Below, one piece after another: positions 49,423 to 57,396 of a DNA stretch of 64,000 bases. Position 1 is the stretch's first letter. Every line of letters starts with the position of its first letter. This stretch comes from FEN-1350 sp964386005 (GTDB lineage: Bacteria; Planctomycetota; Phycisphaerae; Sedimentisphaerales; Anaerohalosphaeraceae). The notes under the pieces were generated by a model, which worked only from the letters and a program-made list of their open reading frames with translations, was not told the DNA's origin and searched no databases. The position numbers and the translations under genes were made by a program. The stretch is from positions 1-64,000 of the forward strand of contig CAYLSB010000002.1 of assembly GCA_964386005.1 (NCBI GenBank), given 5' to 3'.

Positions 49423-51444
49423 ATGTTGACGACCAATCCGCAAAATGCTCAGACCAGGGACGGCCTGACAGTATCCATCGAACCGAAGTCGTCTGAGTCG
49501 CTGCTGGCAAGGGAATGGTTATTGACCAACAGCCGGGGGGGATTTTCGAATGGAACGGTGTTGGGGTGCAATACCCGGCGGTACCACGGAATTTTGATTG
49601 GGGCTCTAACGCCTCCGGCCAACCGGATAATGGCTCTGTCGTCTTGCCATGAATCCATTTCCTTTGATGGAAAAGAGGCGATTCTGTCCAATATGGAGTT
49701 TCCGGACCATCTATCCCTGCAGGGGATCAATGTGTTGACGCGATTTCGTCGGGACTGGGGGGTGCATTTCGATTATGATCTGGGTGTGGCCAGGATGACC
49801 AAGTCCATTTATCTGCTTCCGGACAGCGATACAGCGGCGGTGGTCTATGACTTTTCGGATGTACTTGGCCCCATGGAGTTCCGAGTGCGGCCGTTGGTGG
49901 CGATGCGGGACTTTCATGCCCTGCAAAAATCGCAGACGCAACTGGTGGCAGTCTTAAAGGGCAACGCGTGGGTGGTTCGAACGGAGGCGGGATATACCGG
50001 ACAATTGCTGTTGCGTTCTGACGAGATGCAGTTCGTTCAGGATGGGCAATGGTGGTTTCACTTTCTTTACCGAGTCGAACGGGAACGGGGACAGGATTGT
50101 CAGGAGGATCTGTGGTCTCCGGGACATTATCGTTGTCAGGTCAATTCGGCATGCCGGTTGGTTCTCTGGGCGAGTCTCTTGCCTCCGAATCGTGAAATTT
50201 CGGAGATCACCTACGATCTCGATATCATTCTGGATGGACTTCGTTTGCGTGAGATGGAGTTGGTTGACGAGTCGATGCAAGCCGATCCAACGGCTTCGCA
50301 GTTATGTCTGGCGGCCGGGCAGTTTGTCGTGGAACGGCGTATTCAGGGGCGAATGTCTCCGACTCTGGTTGCGGGATATCCCTGGTTTCTCGATTGGGGT
50401 CGCGATGCGATGATCGCATTACCGGGATTGCTGTTGTGTACCCGGCGATTTGAAACGGCGGCGGGAGTCTTGGGCACCTTTGCACGCGCCATCAGCGAAG
50501 GGATGGTGCCGAACTGTTTCGACGATTACGGCGGGCAGCCGCATTACAACAGCATGGATGCATCGATGTGGTTTGTTCATGCTTGTTTCGAGTATCTGCG
50601 GATGTCGAACAATTCGGCGACGTTTGAGACCATGCTTCTTCCGGCGATTCGAAACATTATGGAGTCGTACCGGCGCGGAACGCGATTTGGGATCCATGCC
50701 GACGCGGACGGTCTGATCACCGGGGGGGATGAGCAGACCCAGTTGACGTGGATGGATGCAAAATGTTGTGGGGTAACTTTTACGCCGCGATATGGAAAAC
50801 CCGTCGAGGTGAATGCATTGTGGCACAGCAATCTGGCCAGTCTCGCCGAGTATTATCGCGGGAGAAATACGGACGAGGCCGAGTATTTTGGTCGGCTGGC
50901 CATCCGGGTCGCCCAGAGTTTCCGAGGGGTGTTCTGTAATTCCCAGTTGGGGCATTTGAATGATTGCATTCTGCCGGACGGCCGTCCGGACAGCAGTCTG
51001 AGGCCGAATCAGATTTATGCGGTTTCTCTGCCGCATTCACCTTTGACCTCGAACTGGCAGCAGAAGGTGGTGGATGTTGTCGAAAGAGAATTATTGACTC
51101 CGATGGGACTTCGTACGCTGAGTCCACACGACCCGCGATATCGTGGGCGGTATAGTGGCGATGCGATGAACCGGGACGGTGCGTATCATCAGGGTACGGT
51201 ATGGTCGCATTTAATCGGGCCGTTTGTCGAGGCCTTTCTGCGCGTCAATCATTTCGATCGGATCAGCCGTGTCGAAGCCCTGGAATTTTTGCAGCCATTG
51301 TTAACCCATCTAACCGGCGGCGGCTGTTTGGGCAGCATTTCGGAGATCTTCGACGGGGAGGAACCTCACTGTCCGAGAGGTTGTTTCGCGCAGGCGTGGA
51401 GCGTGGCCGAAGTCCTTCGGGCCTACTGCCTGGTCCGCAAATAA
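49423..51444 (+). CDS. Glycogen debranching enzyme (amylo-alpha-1,6-glucosidase)
   Basis: 673 residues. N-terminal domain with LLTNSRGGFSNGTVLGCNTR and RYHGILIGAL, and a C-terminal (alpha/alpha)6 barrel with LDWGRDAMIALPGLLL, NCFDDYGGQPHYNSMDASMW and DGAYHQGTVWSHLIGPF. These are the marks of archaeal/bacterial-type GDE, which removes alpha-1,6-linked glucose at branch points. AAGGA precedes ATG 49423; an ATG at 49402 is less good. Gene order synthase, GH57, debranching enzyme makes a self-contained glycogen turnover unit. Confidence 0.92.
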   Translation: MLTTNPQNAQTRDGLTVSIEPKSSESLLAREWLLTNSRGGFSNGTVLGCNTRRYHGILIGALTPPANRIMALSSCHESISFDGKEAILSNMEFPDHLSLQGINVLTRFRRDWGVHFDYDLGVARMTKSIYLLPDSDTAAVVYDFSDVLGPMEFRVRPLVAMRDFHALQKSQTQLVAVLKGNAWVVRTEAGYTGQLLLRSDEMQFVQDGQWWFHFLYRVERERGQDCQEDLWSPGHYRCQVNSACRLVLWASLLPPNREISEITYDLDIILDGLRLREMELVDESMQADPTASQLCLAAGQFVVERRIQGRMSPTLVAGYPWFLDWGRDAMIALPGLLLCTRRFETAAGVLGTFARAISEGMVPNCFDDYGGQPHYNSMDASMWFVHACFEYLRMSNNSATFETMLLPAIRNIMESYRRGTRFGIHADADGLITGGDEQTQLTWMDAKCCGVTFTPRYGKPVEVNALWHSNLASLAEYYRGRNTDEAEYFGRLAIRVAQSFRGVFCNSQLGHLNDCILPDGRPDSSLRPNQIYAVSLPHSPLTSNWQQKVVDVVERELLTPMGLRTLSPHDPRYRGRYSGDAMNRDGAYHQGTVWSHLIGPFVEAFLRVNHFDRISRVEALEFLQPLLTHLTGGGCLGSISEIFDGEEPHCPRGCFAQAWSVAEVLRAYCLVRK

Positions 51445-51471
51445 GAATCGATACCCTATTGGGATTCTTAT
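51441..51471. other. Symmetric hairpin between converging genes
   Basis: ATAAGAATC (51441-51449) and GATTCTTAT (51463-51471) pair over nine bases. It covers the stop codon of the debranching gene but no T-run follows on either side, so it may only weakly end transcription. Confidence 0.35.
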
Positions 51472-51573
51472 CAACATGAGGCAGATCCGGGATTTCAACA
51501 GTCCGTCGGTTGGGTTTACCGGTCGGGCCATCCTTGTTTCCGCCCTGCCTATCGTGAAACCCCCGGAATCGCA

Positions 51574-51957
51574 TCATATCATGGGTTTGGCTCGCCGGGC
51601 AAGCTGCAGGGGAATGTTCCATGGATCGCGCAAGGTGATAATAATCGAGCCGTCGGGAGTTCGATCTTCTACCCCGAATGTTGCCCCGGCTTTCAGGAGA
51701 CGGTCCATCTCTTTGTGGGGATCGGCGACGGCAAAGGCAAAATGGAACCGAAGATGGTGCTGGGTCGCGTAGTTTGGAATTGGATCCGTGGGATTGGAGT
51801 AGATTTCCATAACGACACGGCCGGATTCATCGCATAGAAAATGGGTATAAGGCGATACGGTCATCGCCACCGCGGCCCGCATATTCAGATGCTGCATATA
51901 CCATTGAGCCATCGCGCGAGCATCGGGGACATTGAGCCCAAAATGTTCAAATACCAT
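51574..51957 (-). CDS. VOC-superfamily (glyoxalase/dioxygenase-like) protein
   Basis: 127 residues, one VOC module pair: FEHFGLNVPDARAMAQWYMQ, FHFAFAVADPHKEMDRLLKA, and DGSIIITLRDPWNIPLQL, with His and Glu residues at metal-ligand positions (FEHFG, RFHF, MEIYS). The reaction is unknown. AGAAAGGAA precedes the ATG. It starts 30 bases after the nucleoside-hydrolase gene on the same strand and is probably cotranscribed. Confidence 0.82.
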   Translation of the reverse strand: MVFEHFGLNVPDARAMAQWYMQHLNMRAAVAMTVSPYTHFLCDESGRVVMEIYSNPTDPIPNYATQHHLRFHFAFAVADPHKEMDRLLKAGATFGVEDRTPDGSIIITLRDPWNIPLQLARRAKPMI

Positions 51958-51987
51958 TCGATTCCTTTCTGAACCGGGTACGATGAG

Positions 51988-52992
51988 TTATCGTTTTACC
52001 GTCGGAGAGATAATCCGCTTAACGAGAAATTCTTCATAGGAGGGCAGGTCGATCCATTCCGTAGCCACGCGCATCGGTTTTCCCGCGGGATCGATGCGGG
52101 TGAATCCCTGATCATCGACCTTGATCGGAAAAATTTCGATTTTCGTCAGCGAATCCCCGGAGGCCAGGTAAACGGCGACGGTATCAAAGAGCGTGCTGCT
52201 TTCCATTTCATCTTTTCGGATGGGATCATCGGTTTTCTGTCGGCGCCAGATTCGATAATTCTGGATCAAGGCCTGGGTAAGGGGATCAGCGCATTCCCGG
52301 ACGATCCTATATTTGTCGCCTTTGAGCTGGACAAGGCCGCAGGTATCAAGGGGCGTTATCGTCATTTCCCAGGGAGCGGAAAAGACCTGTTGGCACGCCT
52401 TGACGTCTTCCTTAACATTGTATTCCGCGTCGATCTGCTTTTTGCCTCCATAGCCAAGACGAACGCTGCCGTGCATTCCGACGAATCGGGTTTTCTCGGC
52501 GATGCGGGGCTGACGTTTCAGCGCCTCAGCCAGATTGGGCACCGGGCCGATGGCGATCATCGTAACGGGACGCGGAGATTTCATAACGGTATCGATGATT
52601 GCGGCGATACCGTCCGGATATACCTTGCCGGGATAGGATTTCAGGTCGTAATCTTTGACCCAGTCGGCCTGATTGCCGACGCCGTCCTGTTTGCCGAAAC
52701 CAATACCGACGGGAATATCCGTACGTCCGGCGACCTCCAGAAGTTTGGCGATCAATTTGGCGCGATAGATGGACTTATGGTTGTCGCCGACGATCAGTTT
52801 GATATCGAATTCCGGGCTTTTCAGCAGCATAACCATTGCCCAGGTGTCGTCGATATCATCGCCGATGTCAGTATCGAGAATAACAGGAATTCGCACTTTA
52901 GCCGATTGCATCGGAGAAGCGCAACCCAACAGGCCGTACACGAAGAGGAAAAACAATACCAACAATCCCTTGGTTGTGAAACGTTTCAGCAT
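51988..52992 (-). CDS. Nucleoside-hydrolase-fold lipoprotein
   Basis: 334 residues with a lipoprotein signal (MLKRFTTKGLLVLFFLFVYG, lipobox LLGC). The mature part begins with the calcium-binding signature ILDTDIGDDIDDTWAM of inosine-uridine nucleoside hydrolases; GVGNQADWVKDY, PVTMIAIGPVPNLAEAL and DTVAVYLAS are further family parts. Cytoplasmic IunH enzymes cleave ribonucleosides; a lipid-anchored version in the envelope may act on external nucleosides or on other ribosides. The ATG at 52992 lies behind a promoter at 53027-53055. Confidence 0.85.
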   Translation of the reverse strand: MLKRFTTKGLLVLFFLFVYGLLGCASPMQSAKVRIPVILDTDIGDDIDDTWAMVMLLKSPEFDIKLIVGDNHKSIYRAKLIAKLLEVAGRTDIPVGIGFGKQDGVGNQADWVKDYDLKSYPGKVYPDGIAAIIDTVMKSPRPVTMIAIGPVPNLAEALKRQPRIAEKTRFVGMHGSVRLGYGGKKQIDAEYNVKEDVKACQQVFSAPWEMTITPLDTCGLVQLKGDKYRIVRECADPLTQALIQNYRIWRRQKTDDPIRKDEMESSTLFDTVAVYLASGDSLTKIEIFPIKVDDQGFTRIDPAGKPMRVATEWIDLPSYEEFLVKRIISPTVKR

Positions 52993-53026
52993 ATCGCGTC
53001 CTTTCCATCGTCTTGGTTTTGCGATG

Positions 53027-53055
53027 ATTATACCGATTCAATCGGCAAGAGGCAA
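53027..53055 (-). promoter_or_regulatory. Promoter of the nucleoside-hydrolase gene
   Basis: Leftward TTGCCT (53055-53050), 17 bp, TATAAT (53032-53027). It lies just after the trpA stop, so it separates this unit from the trp operon. Confidence 0.6.
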
Positions 53056-53070
53056 GGCCGGGATTTCGGA

Positions 53071-53862
53071 CTATTCGAGGGCATTGCGGGTATCGGTGAT
53101 GAATCGGCGGATTTCGGAGAGCATACGAGATTTGTCCATAAGATTCTGCTCGATCATACGGACGATGGCCGAACCAATGATCACCCCGTCGGCACCGGCA
53201 TCGGCCACTTGGCGGGCCTGCTCGGCGTTGCTGATACCGAATCCAACACAGATCGGTGTTTGCGTTACGGACTTGATCCTGTGAATCAAAGGTTTGACCC
53301 TGTCCGATACGGTGTCACGGGCGCCGGTTACACCGAGTGTGGATACAGTGTAGATAAAACCGGTGGTCTCCGTAACGATTCGACGGAGGCGATCCTCGGC
53401 CGTATTGGGCGTGACCATGAAGACGGTATCAAGTCCCGCGGTCTTGGCTAGTGGTGCGATTTCGTCGGCGTCATCGATACTCAGATCCGCTACCAGGACG
53501 GAAGTTCCGCCAACCCGTTTGAAGTCCCCGAAGAACCGTTTCACGCCGTATTGAACCAGCAAATTGTAATAGACCAGCAGGCCGATAGGGATGGCTTTAT
53601 ACTGAGCAACTTCATCAATCAGTTCAAGGGCTTTGCTCGGTGTGATTCCGTTGGCCAATGCCCGCATATCGGCTTTCTGGATCGTGGGACCATCGGCGAT
53701 TGGATCGGAGAAGGGGATTCCCAGTTCGAGGATATCGGCGCCGGTGTCGATTGCGGTTTTGATCAGATCAAGACTTGTACGATAATCCGGGTCGCCGATC
53801 ACAAAAAAGGGAATCAGCGCGGATCGTTTCAAGGAAGCAAAGGTCTGACGATAGGAGGTCAT
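53071..53862 (-). CDS. trpA: Tryptophan synthase alpha subunit
   Basis: 263 residues. Splits indole-3-glycerol phosphate to indole, which is passed to TrpB. Seen: LIPFFVIGDPDYRTSL, the catalytic Glu in LELGIPFSDPIADGP, STLGVTGARDTVSDRV (phosphate loop with GxxG) and CVGFGISNAEQARQV. Length agrees with the family. The ATG overlaps the end of trpB by four bases (ATGA). It is the last gene of the trp operon. Confidence 0.95.
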   Translation of the reverse strand: MTSYRQTFASLKRSALIPFFVIGDPDYRTSLDLIKTAIDTGADILELGIPFSDPIADGPTIQKADMRALANGITPSKALELIDEVAQYKAIPIGLLVYYNLLVQYGVKRFFGDFKRVGGTSVLVADLSIDDADEIAPLAKTAGLDTVFMVTPNTAEDRLRRIVTETTGFIYTVSTLGVTGARDTVSDRVKPLIHRIKSVTQTPICVGFGISNAEQARQVADAGADGVIIGSAIVRMIEQNLMDKSRMLSEIRRFITDTRNALE

Positions 53863-55046
53863 GGCGTCGGCTCCTTGAGGGGACGGTGTTCTTCGACGAT
53901 GCCGATATCTTTATCTCCGCGGCCCGAAAGATTGACCACAATGAGAGTTTCCGGCGATAACGTTCCTTTCTGCTGCATCACCCAGGCGAGGGCATGGGAG
54001 CTTTCGAGAGCCGGAAGGATGCCTTCCGTTCGAGTGAACAGATCGAAAGCGTCGAGTACCCGTTCATCTTCGACGCAGACATACTGGACCCGGCCGGAGT
54101 CCTTGAGCCAGGCGTGTTCCGGGCCGACGCCGGGATAATCCAGTCCTGCGCTGATACATTCCGTTTCATGAATCTGGCCGTTGTTATCCTGCAGAATATA
54201 CGTCTGCGCTCCGTGGAGAACGCCGACGGTTCCCACCGTCAGGGTTGCACAGTGACGACCGGTCTGGATGCCCTTACCCGCGCCTTCGACGCCGACGATT
54301 CGCACCTCAGCGTCATCGACGAATCCGCTGAAAATTCCGATGGCATTGGATCCTCCGCCCACGCAGGCGACGACAATATCCGGAAGTCGGCCCAGTTGGC
54401 TGATGCACTGGGAGCGGGCTTCCATCCCGATGGGTTTCTGAAAATGCTTAACGATCGTCGGATACGGGTGCGGCCCTCCGGCGGTTCCGAACAGGTAGAA
54501 TGTGTCCTGCACATGAGCCGTCCAGTATCGCAGGGCATCATTGATGGCATCCTTGAGTGTGCCCGTCCCTCCGGATACGGGAACAACCTCCGCGCCGCAA
54601 AGTCGCATCTTATGCACATTGACATTTTGCCGGCGAACATCGGTTACACCCATGAAGATTTTGGTGTCCATACCGAACAAAGCGCCGATCATGGCGGTGG
54701 CCAAACCGTGCTGGCCGGCGCCGGTTTCGGCGATGAGTTTGGTCTTGCTCATATAGCGAGCCAGCAACCCTTGTCCAAGAGTATTGTTGATCTTGTGGGC
54801 TCCGCCATGAAGGAGATCTTCACGTTTGATATAGACGGTGCAACCCATCCGTTCGCTAAACCGCCGGGCGTAATACAGGGGCGTTGGCCGACCGGCATAA
54901 TTGCGATACAGATCATCCAGCTCGGCCACGAAACCGGGATGGTTCGACCAGTGATCGAACGCCTCTTCGATCTCTTCCAGCGCCGGGATCAATACTTCGG
55001 GAACATAAAATCCGCCGAAGGTTCCAAATCGTCCCTTGTGTTTCAT
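53859..55046 (-). CDS. trpB: Tryptophan synthase beta subunit
   Basis: 395 residues. Joins indole to serine with PLP. Seen: RPTPLYYARRFSERM, the PLP lysine in GGAHKINNTLGQ, ETGAGQHGLATAM, the phosphate loop GGGSNAIGIFSGF and YPGVGPEHAWL. It is a standard TrpB1, coupled by ATGA overlap to trpA. AGGATACC precedes the ATG. A 53-base spacer separates it from trpF. Confidence 0.96.
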   Translation of the reverse strand: MKHKGRFGTFGGFYVPEVLIPALEEIEEAFDHWSNHPGFVAELDDLYRNYAGRPTPLYYARRFSERMGCTVYIKREDLLHGGAHKINNTLGQGLLARYMSKTKLIAETGAGQHGLATAMIGALFGMDTKIFMGVTDVRRQNVNVHKMRLCGAEVVPVSGGTGTLKDAINDALRYWTAHVQDTFYLFGTAGGPHPYPTIVKHFQKPIGMEARSQCISQLGRLPDIVVACVGGGSNAIGIFSGFVDDAEVRIVGVEGAGKGIQTGRHCATLTVGTVGVLHGAQTYILQDNNGQIHETECISAGLDYPGVGPEHAWLKDSGRVQYVCVEDERVLDAFDLFTRTEGILPALESSHALAWVMQQKGTLSPETLIVVNLSGRGDKDIGIVEEHRPLKEPTP

Positions 55047-55099
55047 CGTGGTATCCTGAAATCATCGATCGTTTTCTGTCGAGATGGACCGGGGAATAC

Positions 55100-55723
55100 T
55101 CATCCTCGCGCATGACGAATGTTTTCAAACAACTGTCGCATCATCAGATAATCTTTCTTGCCGGGTTTCGATTCGATCCCGCTGCAAACGTCGATGGCGA
55201 AAACCCCCGTCTCAACCGCTTGAACGGCATTGTCGGGCGTGATCCCCCCGGCCAGAAACGTGCGGCGGTTGGTGTGGATCAGTTGTTTCCAGTCGAAGGA
55301 GTGTCCTGTGCCGCCATATTCGCCGGGAACAGAAGCATCGAAAAGAATGGCATCCGTGTAAAAGGAATCAGCGGATTCGATATCGTTCTCCGAGTGAACT
55401 CGGATGGCCTTGATCGTGCGCGCATGGAGCCATCGCAGGGATTCGCAAAATTCAGTGGATTCGTCTCCGTGGAGCTGAATCCAGTTGAGAAAGCCCTGTT
55501 CGGCGATGTTACGGATCTCCTCCATGGTCGGGTTGACGAAGATGCCAACGGTATCGACAAACGTGGGAATCTTATTGATGATGTCCAGGGCATCGCCGAC
55601 CTCGATATGGCGTTTGCTGCCGGTATAGAAATTAAAACCCAGCATGTCGGCACCCATATCGACGGCCATCAGGGCATCTTCGAGATTTGTCAATCCGCAG
55701 ATTTTTATCTTGACCCGCATCAT
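55100..55723 (-). CDS. trpF: Phosphoribosylanthranilate isomerase
   Basis: 207 residues, (beta/alpha)8 barrel. VKIKICGLTNLEDALMAVD contains the catalytic Cys of K-I-C-G; GFNFYTGSKRHI, QLHGDES, LAGGITPDNAVQAV and DVCSGIESKPGKKD (catalytic Asp and phosphate loop) follow. It isomerises phosphoribosylanthranilate. The ATG sits in the stop of trpD (ATGA). It is not fused to TrpC, and no separate trpC is present in this operon. Confidence 0.94.
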   Translation of the reverse strand: MMRVKIKICGLTNLEDALMAVDMGADMLGFNFYTGSKRHIEVGDALDIINKIPTFVDTVGIFVNPTMEEIRNIAEQGFLNWIQLHGDESTEFCESLRWLHARTIKAIRVHSENDIESADSFYTDAILFDASVPGEYGGTGHSFDWKQLIHTNRRTFLAGGITPDNAVQAVETGVFAIDVCSGIESKPGKKDYLMMRQLFENIRHARG

Positions 55724-56760
55724 GGTTTTTTTGTTGTCTCCGTCTGACTGTTCGATATAGAGATCAATTGTTCGAGGGCTTTCTGGGCTTTTCCAAGACG
55801 GATCGCCTCGTCGGCTTTTTCGACCGCATCGGCGAAATCCTCGGACAGACCTCCGACTATTATAGCGGCGGCGGCATTGAGTACCACGATATCTTTTTTG
55901 GGTCCTTTTTCCCGACCGGTCAGGATCGCTGAGAGGATCTGTGCATTGGTGGAAGCGTCGTCGCCTCGCAGCGATTCGAACTCCGCCAGCTCAATCCCAT
56001 AATCAGTTGGGTAGAGTTCACGGTCTTTGATCCAACCGTCTTTCAACTCAAGAATTTTTGTGGGTCCCATCGTACTGATTTCGTCAAGACCATTACTATG
56101 AACGACCATCGCACGTCGAACACCGAGATATTTGAGGGTTTCCGCGATACGGCCCATCAAACCTTCTTCCGGTACGCCCATAACCTGTGCGGACGCTCCG
56201 GCGGGATTGGCCAGCGGTCCGAGGATGTTGAAGGCCGTACGAAAGTCCAGACTCTGACGGATTGGCTGAACATGTTTCATGGCGGGGTGAAATTTCGGCG
56301 CGAACATAAATCCAATCCGGGCCTGGCGGATACACTCGGCGACGATCTCCGGTCCCGGAGCGATGTTGACCCCCAGTTCGGTCAGTACGTCGGCCGAACC
56401 GCAACGGCTGGTGATGCTGCGATTGCCATGCTTGGCCACATAGACGCCGGCTCCGGCCGCGACAAGGGCTGCGGCGGTCGAAATGTTGAACGTCTTGACC
56501 GATGCTCCTCCGGTTCCACATGTATCCACCAGATTCGGCAGGCCGGTTACGACCTTGACGGCATGTTCCCGCAGGGAGGAGGCAAGTCCGGCAATTTCGG
56601 ATACGGCCGCTTTTTTGACTCGCATGGCCGCCAGAAATGCGGCGATCTGGACCTCGGCTACCCCCCCCTCGAAGATGATATCCAAAAGGGACTTGGCCTG
56701 ATCAAAAGTAAGGTCTTTGCCTTCAAGAATAATGTCGAGGTATTGGGTAATTTTAGACAT
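55720..56760 (-). CDS. trpD: Anthranilate phosphoribosyltransferase
   Basis: 346 residues. Adds phosphoribosyl to anthranilate. Seen: VDTCGTGGASVKTFNIST (PRPP loop), KHGNRSITSRCGSADVL, and RQSLDFRTAFNILGPLANP. Slightly longer than average, with a helical C-terminal tail of about 15 residues. The ATG at 56760 follows trpG by nine bases, with GAGGCAACC as a ribosome-binding site. Confidence 0.95.
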   Translation of the reverse strand: MSKITQYLDIILEGKDLTFDQAKSLLDIIFEGGVAEVQIAAFLAAMRVKKAAVSEIAGLASSLREHAVKVVTGLPNLVDTCGTGGASVKTFNISTAAALVAAGAGVYVAKHGNRSITSRCGSADVLTELGVNIAPGPEIVAECIRQARIGFMFAPKFHPAMKHVQPIRQSLDFRTAFNILGPLANPAGASAQVMGVPEEGLMGRIAETLKYLGVRRAMVVHSNGLDEISTMGPTKILELKDGWIKDRELYPTDYGIELAEFESLRGDDASTNAQILSAILTGREKGPKKDIVVLNAAAAIIVGGLSEDFADAVEKADEAIRLGKAQKALEQLISISNSQTETTKKP

Positions 56761-56769
56761 GGTTGCCTC

Positions 56770-57396
56770 CTATGCCAAACAAGGATAAGATGAATTTCCT
56801 TTTCGCGTCCGCGGTGTGTGTCGGATCAGGTTGTCGATGAGTTTCCCGCCCGTGGGGGTCAGAATGCTTTCGGGATGAAACTGGACTCCAAAGACCGGTT
56901 TATTTCTATGCTGGACCGCCATAACGATGGATTCATACTCCGCGATGGTTTCCATGCAATCGGGCAGAGTAACCGCACAGAGACTGTGGTACCGTCCGGC
57001 CTGCAGGGGATTGTCCAATCCGGCGAAGATACCTTTGTCGGTGTGGGTGATGCGCGAGGCCTTGCCGTGCATGACGCGGGGGGCATGATCAATCCGTCCC
57101 CCGAAATATTGCACGATTGCCTGATGGCCGAGACAAACCCCGAAGATCGGTATTTGGTCATGGAAATATCCGATGGCTTCCAGGGTAACTCCTGCAGTAT
57201 CGGGATTTCCAGGGCCGGGAGAAATCACCAGCAGATCCGGTGAAAATCCCTCCGCGATCCGAATGAGTTCGTCGAGGCCGGTGTCGGCCCGATAGACCAG
57301 CACGCGACAATCGCGTTTTTCAAATTCATCGACCAGATTATACGTGAAGGAATCGAAGTTATCGATAAACAGAACACGCAGTGGCTGCTCATTCAT
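56770..57396 (-). CDS. trpG: Anthranilate synthase glutamine amidotransferase subunit
   Basis: 208 residues. Class I amidotransferase: LFIDNFDSFTYNLVDEFE, SPGPGNPD, catalytic Cys in FGVCLGHQAI and His/Glu in FGVQFHPESILT. It supplies ammonia to TrpE. AAAGGA lies ahead of ATG 57396, which overlaps the end of trpE by eight bases; a frame extending upstream to 57573 lies inside trpE and is not used. Length matches TrpG/PabA. Confidence 0.94.
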   Translation of the reverse strand: MNEQPLRVLFIDNFDSFTYNLVDEFEKRDCRVLVYRADTGLDELIRIAEGFSPDLLVISPGPGNPDTAGVTLEAIGYFHDQIPIFGVCLGHQAIVQYFGGRIDHAPRVMHGKASRITHTDKGIFAGLDNPLQAGRYHSLCAVTLPDCMETIAEYESIVMAVQHRNKPVFGVQFHPESILTPTGGKLIDNLIRHTPRTRKGNSSYPCLA

